Part shown: positions 1 through 7,796 of the stretch, one piece after another | Layout: every line of letters starts with the position of its first letter | How positions within the stretch are numbered: the stretch's first letter is position 1 | Source of the DNA: Verrucomicrobiota bacterium | GTDB taxonomy: Bacteria; Verrucomicrobiota; Verrucomicrobiia; Methylacidiphilales; Verrucolacustridaceae | Assembly: GCA_010028775.1 (NCBI GenBank) | Contig: RHAF01000023.1 | Coordinates: 1-16,711 of the forward strand | Length of the DNA: 16,711 nt | Direction of reading: 5' to 3' | Translations under genes and position numbers: made by a program | The notes under the pieces: generated by a model | Databases searched by the model: none | What the model saw: the letters and a program-made list of their open reading frames with translations, nothing else | What the model was told of the DNA's origin: nothing

Positions 1-1
1 C

Positions 2-973
2 GGACTGCAGAGCCTGCAATCGGCGTTGATGGTGGCTTTGGCCGGGGGGGAGGTTTTTCGGAGCAGTTTGAAACGCAGGGCTGGTTTGTTGGCCTGTGCC
101 GCTGCGGTGGCGGTGGGGGGAAACCTTGCCCGGGCGGTGACCCTGGGGATGATCGGAAACCGATCCGGGCCCGAGGAGGTTGAGCATTGGCACAACCTTC
201 TGGGGATGGGAATTCTGGTTGCGGTGGTTTTGGCCGTTTGGTGGATGGCCGCGAACACGGGATCGCCCCAAATCCAGATCCGCGCTACCCCCAACTTGGT
301 GCCCGACGCCAAGCAGGGCAGGGTCTCGGGAACGTTGGCCTGGATTTGGGTGGTGGGGGTCTCGTTTTTTGTCTGGGGTTGGTACTCCAAGGGCGTGAGT
401 TCCGTAATCCGGCCGGTGCTGGTCTTGCGGAGGGAGGTGGTGCGGGAGGATGTGCCCAAGGCCGTGTCCGACACGTTGCGGGCGGATCAGGGCGACTACT
501 TTCACCAGGGAAAAATCTCGGGGTATCACTTTTGGTGGTCGCCGGGCCGGGGAAAAGCCAACCCATTTGGGCATCGGCCGGAGCATTGCATGCCGGGTGC
601 CGGCTGGAGCATGCAAGGGGAAACCACCGAATTTTCCGCGGAGATCGACGGGCAGAGGACGGTGTGGGCCGTGATCCCTTTTGAGAGGCCAGACGAGAAG
701 GCGATCATGCTTTGGGCCAACTGGATGGACGGCCAACCCTTGGAACCCAAAGAGTATGACCGTTTGCGGGAGATGTACTTTCACAAGGACAGGACCCTGG
801 AGTTCGTCTTCCGACGGATCAGCAGCTTTCCCTACGAACTGGCGGCCTGCCTGATTCCGGGGGAAAAGCCTGATCAGGAGGAGATGACGCGCATCGTCCG
901 TGAGCTGTTTCACGGTCAGAGACCAGATGTGGATGGCCGAACTTCCCCCTTTCGGGATAAGCTTTTCCGATGA
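2..973 (+). CDS. Exosortase fused to EpsI-like domain, 5'-truncated
   Basis: Membrane transpeptidase-like sorting enzyme of a PEP-CTERM-type system, open at the left edge. The reading frame is open from base 2, and its first residues, GLQSLQS, match the stretch just after the catalytic Cys of exosortases, so the Cys lies outside the window. The conserved Arg (NLAR, bases 122-133) and the catalytic His region (EHWHNLLGMG, bases 182-211) are present, with two hydrophobic helices around them. After a further helix (about bases 335-380) comes an EpsI/DUF3485-type domain with the hallmark HRPEHCMPGAGW (about bases 572-607). In many genomes EpsI is a separate protein; fusion to the exosortase is known, for example in the XrtD type. 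I cannot assign a subclass without the N-terminus. Its stop overlaps the next start as ATGA, so the two genes are an operon. Family assignment is confident; the substrate signal is unknown. Confidence 0.88.
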   Translation, partial: GLQSLQSALMVALAGGEVFRSSLKRRAGLLACAAAVAVGGNLARAVTLGMIGNRSGPEEVEHWHNLLGMGILVAVVLAVWWMAANTGSPQIQIRATPNLVPDAKQGRVSGTLAWIWVVGVSFFVWGWYSKGVSSVIRPVLVLRREVVREDVPKAVSDTLRADQGDYFHQGKISGYHFWWSPGRGKANPFGHRPEHCMPGAGWSMQGETTEFSAEIDGQRTVWAVIPFERPDEKAIMLWANWMDGQPLEPKEYDRLREMYFHKDRTLEFVFRRISSFPYELAACLIPGEKPDQEEMTRIVRELFHGQRPDVDGRTSPFRDKLFR

Positions 974-2388
974 AGCGGCAGGCCAAGCTCTCATCCGGTC
1001 GGGCAGAGGAAAGGGCAGGTTGGGGTTATCCCTTCCGGATGGTTTTTGCGGATGTGGTGGGCCTCGCCGTGACGGTTGCCGGTTTCCATGTCTTCCGGAT
1101 AGGTCAAATTCCGTCGTATTGGCCGTTGGAAGTTTTTTTGGTCTCGCTGGTGTTCAGCCTGCTGGCGCTTTTTGTCTCCGGAGCCTATTTGGAAAAGTCC
1201 GACAAGCTGTCGCTGGAATACGCCACGGTCCATTTGTCCTCTTTCCTGCTGGTTTTTCCCCTGCTCATGACCTCGGTGTATGCCTTTACAGCCTACAGCG
1301 AAAGGATGAAGCCCGCCCGGGCGGTGGTGATCCCTGCGATCTTCAGCTTTGCCTTGCTTTCGCTGGTCATCCGCCGGGCGAGCTATCAAAGGATGATCCG
1401 CAACAAAGGAAAGGGTTACTTTGCTATCCTGGGTCGACCCGATGATCTGCGTTCCTTGTGGCATGAGCTTTTGGAGAAAAACAATCCGGCTGAATTTGAT
1501 TTCAGATTTCATGATGTCGTAAACCGAAAAAAGACGAATTTGGCGGGTGTCCGTTCCCCCGAGATAGGGCCTTGGAGTCTCCAGGCGCTGAAGCAACCGG
1601 ACCCCAACCGGGTGGGTATCGTGATGGCTTCCCACCTGCGGGAACTTCCCGCGGGGCTGCATAAAAAACTGGCGGAGATCCATCTTTCTGGAAACCGGGT
1701 CTACACGGCGGAGTCCTTTGCCGAGAAGGTGTTTGGCAAAGTTCTTCTTCGGGATTTGGACGAGGAGTGGGTGTTGGACCGGGAGTTGAATCTGACGCAA
1801 AGTGCCAGTTACGGGCGATTGAAGGAAACCCTCGACCGGGCGATGGCTTTTTTTCTTCTCCTTCTTTTCCTTCCGGTGATTGTTCTGGCCGCCGGGGTCA
1901 TCCTCCTTCTTGATGGCCGCCCCGTTTTTTACCTGCAAAAGAGAAGGGGTCTGGGGGAAGAGGTCTTTGAGGTGATCAAGTTCCGCACCATGAAGAACCG
2001 AAAAGAGGCGGGGTCCGATTACACGGGGGAGAGGGACGAGCGGATCACCCTTTTGGGGAGAATTCTGCGACCCTCCCGCATCGATGAACTGCCCCAACTA
2101 TGGAATGTTCTGATGGGGCAGATGAGCTTGATCGGGCCCAGGGCCGAGTGGGTCAAATTGGTGGAGCGTTATGAAAAGGAGATCCCCTATTATTTCTTGC
2201 GACATGAGGTCCGCCCCGGTTTGACGGGCTGGGCACAGGTCAACTTCCCCTACGGATCCAACCTGGAGGACACCCGGGAGAAACTCCGTTACGACCTGTT
2301 TTACATCCGCAACCACTCCTTCCTGCTGGATTTCCAGATCGTACTGAAGACGGTCTATGTGGTCATGGCCAAGGTGGGGGGGAAGTAG
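970..2388 (+). CDS. Polyprenyl-phosphate sugar-1-phosphate transferase (exosortase-associated EPS type)
   Basis: Inner-membrane initiating glycosyltransferase of exopolysaccharide synthesis. It moves a sugar-1-phosphate from a nucleotide sugar to undecaprenyl phosphate. The 472-residue protein has N-terminal hydrophobic segments (about residues 24-44, 52-72, 86-108, 116-134), a soluble CoA-binding-like middle region, one membrane helix (about 288-314), then the catalytic bacterial sugar transferase domain. Signature motifs are KFRTMKN (337-343), RPSRIDELPQLWN (367-379, with the catalytic Asp-Glu pair), SLIGPRAE (386-393) and RPGLTGWAQV (415-424). Length and architecture match WcaJ/PssY-like proteins, and the C-terminal tail (PYGSNLEDTREKLRYDLFY) resembles the variant found beside exosortases. 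The ATG lies inside the stop of the exosortase gene, implying translational coupling. The sugar specificity cannot be read from sequence. Confidence 0.93.
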   Translation: MKRQAKLSSGRAEERAGWGYPFRMVFADVVGLAVTVAGFHVFRIGQIPSYWPLEVFLVSLVFSLLALFVSGAYLEKSDKLSLEYATVHLSSFLLVFPLLMTSVYAFTAYSERMKPARAVVIPAIFSFALLSLVIRRASYQRMIRNKGKGYFAILGRPDDLRSLWHELLEKNNPAEFDFRFHDVVNRKKTNLAGVRSPEIGPWSLQALKQPDPNRVGIVMASHLRELPAGLHKKLAEIHLSGNRVYTAESFAEKVFGKVLLRDLDEEWVLDRELNLTQSASYGRLKETLDRAMAFFLLLLFLPVIVLAAGVILLLDGRPVFYLQKRRGLGEEVFEVIKFRTMKNRKEAGSDYTGERDERITLLGRILRPSRIDELPQLWNVLMGQMSLIGPRAEWVKLVERYEKEIPYYFLRHEVRPGLTGWAQVNFPYGSNLEDTREKLRYDLFYIRNHSFLLDFQIVLKTVYVVMAKVGGK

Positions 2389-2429
2389 CCCGGAAATTAA
2401 AGAATCGAGATATTCAGAATTCGGGAAGT

Positions 2430-4451
2430 TTATTGGTGTGGCAGAGCTTCCAAGACTAATTTTGGGGTCAGGATTTCAGGAAGGAGGACGGGGGCGGAAC
2501 TATCCGGACGGAGGATAACATAGGTGGGAACGCCTTCTCTCCCGTATTTTTGCAGGGCGGCGGTGATCCCTGGGTCCCGGCGGGTCCAGTCGGCCACGAG
2601 AAACGCGATATTTTTACGGCGCAAAGCATCCCGGACTTCGGGCCGGGACAGGACCAACCGCTCATTGACCTGGCAGGTCAGGCACCACGCGGCGGTGAAA
2701 TCGATCAGGACGGTCCGGCCGGAGGCGAGTTGGCGTGAGACCTCCTCCTCGGACCACGGAAGCCGGTCCGCATGAATCGCGGGAATCCCCGCGACAGCCG
2801 TGTGAAGCCGGGGGAGGGGTAGAAGGATGGATAAAGCCAGAAGCAACAGGCCTACGATTTTCAGGCGTTTGCAAGGGGGAAAGGTCCCTTGTGCCCGGCC
2901 GTAGAGTACGAGACCGGTGGTCAGGATCAGGCAGGAAAGGAGAAGGAGGGGAAAAACCGGCGCACCGCAAAGGCGGAGCAGCACCCAGAGCAGCCATCCC
3001 ACGGCACCGAACATCGGGAGCGAGAGAATTTTTTTGAAGGTGTTCATCCAAGCGCCCGGTTTTGGGAGAAAGGAAAGAACTCCCGGAAAAAAAGAAAAAA
3101 GGAGGACCGGAAGGGCGAAACCCAGAGCCAGGGAGGAAAAAACAAGGAGAGTGCCGGCGGGTGGAAGGGCGAAGGCGGCGGCGAGGGCCACGCCCATGAA
3201 GGGGGCGGTGCAGGGGGAAGCCACGGCCACGGCCAGAAGACCGGAAGCAAGAGCCCCGGTCCAACCGTGGCCGCTGTTCTTTGCGGCGAGGCCCGATAAG
3301 AGCACGGGGAATTCGAATTGTCCGAGCAGGTTGAGGGAGAGAGCCAAGAGAAGAGCGAGAAGCAGCCAAACCACTGGTGGGGACTGCAACTGAAACCCCC
3401 AACCGAGGGCATGGCCCGAGGAGCGCAGGAGAAGCAGAAGCCCGGCGAGAAATAGAAGGGAGAGAAGGACTCCAGCGCCGAAAGCCATGCCTTCCCGGCG
3501 GGCGGAGGACCGGCTTTCCCCCGAGATTTGAACCAAATGGAGCGCCTTGAGGGATAGGATGGGGAAGACGCAGGGCATGACGTTGAGAATCAGTCCGCCG
3601 AGAAAGGCAAAGAGAAAAAGCAAGGGCCAGCCCATGGTAGCGGCAGAGTTAGTTATCCATGGGGTCGAGATCTCGATAGACCGGTGTCCGGCGGTGTCCC
3701 ATGGCTTTTCCGCCACGAGGAGTCCGGAGATGGTTTGGGGTAGCCTGGCTTTTTCCACGAGGGGAATCCGAAGGGTTTGGCGGTGTCCCTCGCGGATATT
3801 TTTGGCGGGCCGAAATTCATCGACCCATCCTGCCTCGGCGGGAAAGTAGGCCACGGATCCGGTCTCGGACAGGGCTTGCCAGGAAAGCTCCAGGAACCCC
3901 TCTGTTTGTCCGGCCTGAATCTGGAGGGAGGGGATTCGGACGGGGAGGGCGTGGCGTGCTTTTTCAATCTCTCCATCCATGGCCGACGGACCGGGGGGGT
4001 AGGTAAGATCGAGCCGGGCGCGACCCGGGAGGCAAGCTTCCTTGCAGACCAGCCAATCGAGCTCTGCCACAAGTTTCACCGGTCCACTTTTCCAATCCGC
4101 CGGGGGTGCTATTTCCGTTAAAAGAACCGTTTCGTTCTGGTATCCATAGCTGACCAAAGGCGGGGTCAGGATTTTTTCCGGAAAGGGAAAGCGGAGGGGG
4201 CCGGCGGAAAATCCCGGGGGCAGATTCCATTTCACCGAGGGGGGCATGCCGGAGTCGCCGGGATTGGACCAATAGATGTGCCAACCGGGTTCCGGTTGGA
4301 AGCGGATGCCCACCGTCAGGGGGAAGCCCGGAGAGGATTGGCCGGTGAAAAGGTCCACAGTGGCCTGGGGCGTGCGGGCCGAGGGGGCGGCCCAACCTGC
4401 CTGAAGGGCCAAGGCGAGAAGGGCAGGAAGGCCAAGGATTTGGAAGCGCAT
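2430..4451 (-). CDS. dsbD: Thiol:disulfide interchange protein DsbD/ScsB-like
   Basis: Inner-membrane protein that passes electrons from cytoplasmic thioredoxin to periplasmic thiol partners. The 673-residue product starts with a signal peptide (about 1-22). A periplasmic DsbD-N/ScsB-type domain follows, with a Cys pair at C136 and C140 (CKEAC). The eight-helix CcdA/DsbD transmembrane core (about 273-550) carries its two redox cysteines in NVMPC (C294) and ASPC (C414). The C-terminal thioredoxin-like domain has FTAAWCLTC (C590, C593) and the cis-Pro segment GVPTY (640-644). All three redox pairs are intact. At 673 residues it is longer than E. coli DsbD, because of the enlarged N-terminal domain typical of the ScsB branch. 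It is convergent with the sugar transferase (41 bp) and divergent from uvrC (27 bp). No partner cytochrome c or Dsb gene is visible here. Confidence 0.92.
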   Translation of the reverse strand: MRFQILGLPALLALALQAGWAAPSARTPQATVDLFTGQSSPGFPLTVGIRFQPEPGWHIYWSNPGDSGMPPSVKWNLPPGFSAGPLRFPFPEKILTPPLVSYGYQNETVLLTEIAPPADWKSGPVKLVAELDWLVCKEACLPGRARLDLTYPPGPSAMDGEIEKARHALPVRIPSLQIQAGQTEGFLELSWQALSETGSVAYFPAEAGWVDEFRPAKNIREGHRQTLRIPLVEKARLPQTISGLLVAEKPWDTAGHRSIEISTPWITNSAATMGWPLLFLFAFLGGLILNVMPCVFPILSLKALHLVQISGESRSSARREGMAFGAGVLLSLLFLAGLLLLLRSSGHALGWGFQLQSPPVVWLLLALLLALSLNLLGQFEFPVLLSGLAAKNSGHGWTGALASGLLAVAVASPCTAPFMGVALAAAFALPPAGTLLVFSSLALGFALPVLLFSFFPGVLSFLPKPGAWMNTFKKILSLPMFGAVGWLLWVLLRLCGAPVFPLLLLSCLILTTGLVLYGRAQGTFPPCKRLKIVGLLLLALSILLPLPRLHTAVAGIPAIHADRLPWSEEEVSRQLASGRTVLIDFTAAWCLTCQVNERLVLSRPEVRDALRRKNIAFLVADWTRRDPGITAALQKYGREGVPTYVILRPDSSAPVLLPEILTPKLVLEALPHQ

Positions 4452-4457
4452 GGCTTT

Positions 4458-4463
4458 ACGCTA
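4458..4463 (-). promoter_or_regulatory. Candidate -10 box for dsbD, leaderless spacing
   Basis: Reading the minus strand, TAGCGT lies exactly 6 nt before the dsbD ATG. A weak -35 candidate (TTTCCA, plus-strand 4480-4485) lies 16 nt further upstream. No Shine-Dalgarno sequence is seen. The match to the -10 consensus is only 3 of 6, so the case rests on position and on similar arrangements at other starts in this window. Confidence 0.3.
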
Positions 4464-4464
4464 G

Positions 4465-4470
4465 TCTAAT
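4465..4470 (+). promoter_or_regulatory. Candidate -10 box for uvrC, leaderless spacing
   Basis: TCTAAT matches the -10 consensus at 5 of 6 positions and ends 8 nt before the uvrC ATG, so transcription would start at or next to the start codon. A weak -35 candidate is TTGGAA at 4440-4445 (19-nt spacer). It sits back-to-back with the candidate dsbD -10 box in the 27-bp divergent gap. Confidence 0.4.
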
Positions 4471-4478
4471 TTTTGCCC

Positions 4479-5945
4479 ATGGAAACGGTTTCCGCCGATT
4501 TGGCCAAGCAGCTGCGCGATCTGCCCCATCGGCCAGGGGTATATCTTTTTCGGGACCGGTTTCACCGGGTGATTTATGTGGGTAAGGCCCGGGACCTACA
4601 TCGACGTGTGGGGCAGTATTTTCATCCCTCGAGAAAATTCGGTGCGGACCTGAAGACAAGGGCCCTGCTTCAGAGTATCGCGGAGTTGGAGACCCATGTG
4701 GTGAGGAGTGAGCCTGAATCCATCCTGCTCGAGGGGCGGTTGATCAAGGAGTATCGCCCGAGGTACAACGTCAGTTTCCGGGATGACAAACGGTTCCTGC
4801 TGGTGCGGGTCGACCCGGAGGAGCCGTTTCCCCGGTTCCAGATGACGCGGAGCCGGAAAGACGACCGGGCGCGATATTTCGGACCTTTCGCCCATTCCGG
4901 CGCCCTGCGCCAGACTCTTTCCCTGATGAGAAGGAAATTCGGACTTCGGTCCTGCCGGCCGGAGATCCCCGGTGAAAAGGACTACCGACATTGCCTGGAT
5001 CACGTGATCCGCAACTGCAGCGCCCCATGTATGGGCAAGATTTCCCGGGCCGCCTATGCGGGAAGGGTGGAACAGGCCTGCGAATTTTTGGAGGGGAAGA
5101 CGGCGGAAATGAGGGATTCCCTTAAGGAGGAGATGAAGCGTGCGGCGGCGAGGCGGGATTTTGAGAAGGCGGCCTCCTTACGCAACCTGATCGAGGATCT
5201 GAAGAAGACGACCCGTCCGGCAAGGAGGTTTTTCCGGACCCTTCCGAGCACGGTGGTGCCGGAAAGGGAATTGGAGGCTCTCCGGGATGTCCTGCAACTG
5301 GAGGCCGTTCCATCACGGATCGAGTGCTTCGATATCTCGAACATCTCCGACACCCATAGCGTGGCTTCGATGGTGGTCTTCCGGAACGGCAGGCCCTCGA
5401 AGCCAGCCTACCGCCGTTACCGGATTCAGGGGGTGGAGGGGCAGGACGACGTGGGGTGCATGGCGGAGGTGATCCGTCGTCGTTGCCGGAGGTTGAAGGC
5501 GGAAGGGGAGCAACCCCCGGATCTGATGGTGGTGGACGGGGGGAAGGGCCAACTGGGAGCGGCGGTGAGGGAGTTACAGGACGCCGGATGGGAGATGGTG
5601 CCGGCGATTGGGTTGGCGAAGCAGCATGAAGAAATTTTCCGGCCAGGCCGGTCCGAGCCAATCACCCTGCCTCTGGACCATCCGGCGGTGCGTTTGCTCC
5701 AGAGGGTTCGCGATGAGGCCCATCGGGTGGCCAACGGATATCACCAACTTCTTATGAAGCGGCGGATGGAGGAGAGTGAGTTGGACGGGATCCCGGGGGT
5801 TAGCGCGGTGCGCAAAAGGGCCCTGTTGCGGGCTTTCGGATCGGTGGACCGGATTTCGCGGGCCCGGGCGGAGGAGTTGGCCGGAGTGGAGGGGGTGGGA
5901 AAGAAGGTGGCATCGGCGATCCAGGAATATTTTCAACGTCCCTGA
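4479..5945 (+). CDS. uvrC: Excinuclease ABC subunit C, compact form
   Basis: Dual-incision nuclease of nucleotide excision repair, acting with UvrA and UvrB. Domains in order: GIY-YIG nuclease with GVY (20-22) and VIYVGKA (31-37); a Cys cluster with spacing C-x12-C-x7-C-x3-C, matching the iron-sulfur ligands proposed for E. coli UvrC; the UVR motif that binds UvrB (about 212-245); the RNase H-like second nuclease with D285, D324, D353 and H415 (in RDEAHR); and C-terminal helix-hairpin-helix motifs (about 430-486). The protein is 488 residues against about 610 in E. coli. About 120 residues usually found between the UVR motif and the first catalytic Asp are missing, while all catalytic residues are kept. 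I chose ATG 4479; an in-frame TTG at 4473 would add two residues. There is no Shine-Dalgarno sequence before either start. Confidence 0.95.
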   Translation: METVSADLAKQLRDLPHRPGVYLFRDRFHRVIYVGKARDLHRRVGQYFHPSRKFGADLKTRALLQSIAELETHVVRSEPESILLEGRLIKEYRPRYNVSFRDDKRFLLVRVDPEEPFPRFQMTRSRKDDRARYFGPFAHSGALRQTLSLMRRKFGLRSCRPEIPGEKDYRHCLDHVIRNCSAPCMGKISRAAYAGRVEQACEFLEGKTAEMRDSLKEEMKRAAARRDFEKAASLRNLIEDLKKTTRPARRFFRTLPSTVVPERELEALRDVLQLEAVPSRIECFDISNISDTHSVASMVVFRNGRPSKPAYRRYRIQGVEGQDDVGCMAEVIRRRCRRLKAEGEQPPDLMVVDGGKGQLGAAVRELQDAGWEMVPAIGLAKQHEEIFRPGRSEPITLPLDHPAVRLLQRVRDEAHRVANGYHQLLMKRRMEESELDGIPGVSAVRKRALLRAFGSVDRISRARAEELAGVEGVGKKVASAIQEYFQRP

Positions 5946-5962
5946 AAAGGGCAGAGGAACTT

Positions 5963-7687
5963 TTATTTGGCGGAGGTCCGCCACACCCCGTCCCAGTCCT
6001 TGGGGGGAGGGCTTTTTTTGATGGCGGGGATGCGGGTCAGAAACTCCAGTGATGGGCCATCATCCGGGCGGATCCGGAGGCATTCCTGGAAGGCCTTGGT
6101 GGCCTCCTCCCACTTTTGCTCGCGGTATAGCTGGAGTGAATCGGCATAGAGGTTGACCAGTTTCTGGGTGACCCCGTCGAGCGACCCCGATCGACCGAGC
6201 AACTCGTAGATGCGAACCGGTTCGGCTTTGCCAAAAACGGTGACGAGGTCGATTTCCCGGGCCTCGATGTGGGTTTCCGAAAGACGGAAGCACTCCTCGT
6301 TGAGAAGCACCGAGGTTCCGTAGATCTTGTTGATGCCCTCCAATCTCGATGCGGTGTTGACCGTGTCACCGATGACAGTGAAGGACTTGGTGGTGTCCGA
6401 ACCGACCGTGCCAATGACGGTGTCTCCGGTGGCCAGGGCCATCCTGACGTGGAACTTGGGGGCATTCCGGCGCAAACCGGTGATGTCAGGGACCTCCTCT
6501 CGGACCCGATTGAAGGATTCCAGAAGATCGAGGCAGGCATAACAGCCGTCCCGGGCGTGGCTTTCCCCTTCCGAAAAGGGGCTGGCCCAGAAGGCCATGA
6601 CCGCATCCCCGATGAATTTATCGACAATCCCATGGTGGCGGCGCACCGCCTGGGTGGAGACGGTGAAGTAACGGTTGAGCAGTTTGACCAGACTCGCCGC
6701 GGTCAATTGCTCCCCGATGGTGCTGAAGTTGGAGATATCGGAGAAAAAAATGGTGACCCGTCGGCGTTCGGCCACCTCTTTCAGCTCCCCCGTCGAGGGG
6801 TCGACGACATTGGCAACAATCCTTGGGTCGAGGAACTGGCCGAAGGCTTCGCGCAACTTCTCCTTGGCCTTGAGCTGTTCGACCATGTGATTGAAGGAGT
6901 CGGTCAAATCCCCGATCTCGTCACGGGAGGTGACGGGCAGGGGATCCGTCAGTTCGCCGTGGGCCGTTTTGCGGAAGGCAACGGTCAGGCGGTGGAAGGC
7001 CGTCTGCAGCCGGCCTGTGATGACGAGAAAAACGAGAAGGCCCAAGATTCCGGCCACCGAAAAAATGACTAGGTTCGTCCAGATGATGGTGAAGATGTTG
7101 GCGGCGGTCTCGGAGGCGGAATCGAGGATCAGCTGATTGGCGGTTTCGCGTGCTTTTTCGTAGATGGGATCCAGATTGGAATACTCTTCCATCTTCAGGA
7201 GGCTGGCCTTTGCCTCGGTCGTCTTTCCTTGGGACCCAAATTCGATGGTTTTCATGGCGGCTTGCACGAAGCCCATGGTCTGCTCGTTGAGGTTTTTGAG
7301 GGAGCCCAGCAGTTTGGCCATGACCAGTCGGTCCTCGATATCGTTTCGGACGTTATCACTACCCATCTCGCAGGCGTGGATGGCCTCGGTAAAAAGGCGC
7401 CGGATAATTTCCTCCAGTTGTTTGGAGCGGGCGAGGTGGTGCTGGATCTTTTCCGGTTCAAGGACCCGAACCTGTTCCGCCATGTCGTGGGCGATGAGTT
7501 CCAGCTCGTAGGTATAGACATCCAAGGCATTGACGTTGGCCATGATGGGAACGTGGTATTCGGCGATGCCCCGGACCTCTTCCCCGGAGTCCTTGACGAA
7601 ATAGAGTGTAACCGTCAGAGCCACGGCAAAAAGGATGAGCAAGGCGAACACACCCGTCATGATTTTGGCCCGCAGAGATGCTCCCAT
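5963..7687 (-). CDS. Membrane adenylate cyclase, class III, with HAMP and C-terminal TPR-like helix pair
   Basis: Predicted sensor that makes cAMP from ATP in response to an extracytoplasmic cue. The 574 residues contain TM helix 1 (about 9-31), a helical ligand-binding region resembling four-helix-bundle chemoreceptor sensors (about 35-198), TM helix 2 (about 200-224), a HAMP linker (225-277), and the class III cyclase domain (about 305-500). Catalytic residues are complete: metal ligands D317 (FFSDISNF) and D361 (FIGDAVMAF), adenine-selecting K357 and D441, and transition-state residues N444 and R448 (GDTVNTASRLE). This favours adenylate over guanylate cyclase. Residues 508-545 look like a single TPR (LYREQKWEEATKAF). 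The gene is convergent with uvrC (17 bp). No cAMP receptor gene lies in the window. The sensed signal is unknown. Confidence 0.92.
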   Translation of the reverse strand: MGASLRAKIMTGVFALLILFAVALTVTLYFVKDSGEEVRGIAEYHVPIMANVNALDVYTYELELIAHDMAEQVRVLEPEKIQHHLARSKQLEEIIRRLFTEAIHACEMGSDNVRNDIEDRLVMAKLLGSLKNLNEQTMGFVQAAMKTIEFGSQGKTTEAKASLLKMEEYSNLDPIYEKARETANQLILDSASETAANIFTIIWTNLVIFSVAGILGLLVFLVITGRLQTAFHRLTVAFRKTAHGELTDPLPVTSRDEIGDLTDSFNHMVEQLKAKEKLREAFGQFLDPRIVANVVDPSTGELKEVAERRRVTIFFSDISNFSTIGEQLTAASLVKLLNRYFTVSTQAVRRHHGIVDKFIGDAVMAFWASPFSEGESHARDGCYACLDLLESFNRVREEVPDITGLRRNAPKFHVRMALATGDTVIGTVGSDTTKSFTVIGDTVNTASRLEGINKIYGTSVLLNEECFRLSETHIEAREIDLVTVFGKAEPVRIYELLGRSGSLDGVTQKLVNLYADSLQLYREQKWEEATKAFQECLRIRPDDGPSLEFLTRIPAIKKSPPPKDWDGVWRTSAK

Positions 7688-7693
7688 GGGGCT

Positions 7694-7699
7694 AGCGTA
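7694..7699 (-). promoter_or_regulatory. Candidate -10 box for the adenylate cyclase gene, leaderless spacing
   Basis: Reading the minus strand, TACGCT lies exactly 6 nt before the ATG, and no Shine-Dalgarno sequence is present. The hexamer keeps only the core T-A-n-n-n-T positions, so taken alone this is weak. Confidence 0.25.
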
Positions 7700-7751
7700 G
7701 AAGAAGGAACTATCTGATTCGAGATGAGAATTGGGCGGCTAAAAGGAGATG

Positions 7752-7790
7752 GGATTTGAAAGATAAAAAATAGGTCATTTCCCCAAATCC
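7752..7790. repeat. Inverted repeat in the gap between the cyclase and methyltransferase genes
   Basis: GGATTTG (7752-7758) and CAAATCC (7784-7790) are perfect inverted arms around an A/T-rich 25-nt centre. It lies just past the methyltransferase stop on the minus strand and could be a weak terminator, but the loop is long and there is no strong U-tract. The rest of the 109-bp gap shows nothing I can assign. Confidence 0.25.
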
Positions 7791-7796
7791 TAGCTT

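Noticed and set aside
991..2097. Long minus-strand open frame (368 codons) opposite the sugar transferase
   Set aside because: Composition is rich in His, Gln, Pro and Arg with no recognisable motif. The plus-strand gene has full family motifs across the same bases, so this is an antisense shadow of GC-rich coding sequence.
2389..2429. Imperfect inverted repeat (CCCGGAAATT ... AATTCGGG) between the sugar transferase and dsbD
   Set aside because: The arms pair with gaps and there is no T-run, so it is too weak to call a terminator.
2662..3402. Minus-strand 246-codon frame inside dsbD
   Set aside because: It is in another frame of the same strand, with Arg/Pro/Ser-rich translation, and it lies across the conserved DsbD membrane core.
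5969..5982. Hairpin GGCGGA-GG-TCCGCC between uvrC and the cyclase gene as a terminator
   Set aside because: It lies inside the last codons of the cyclase gene, and the T-run precedes it on the plus strand instead of following it. On the minus strand it is followed by A-rich sequence.
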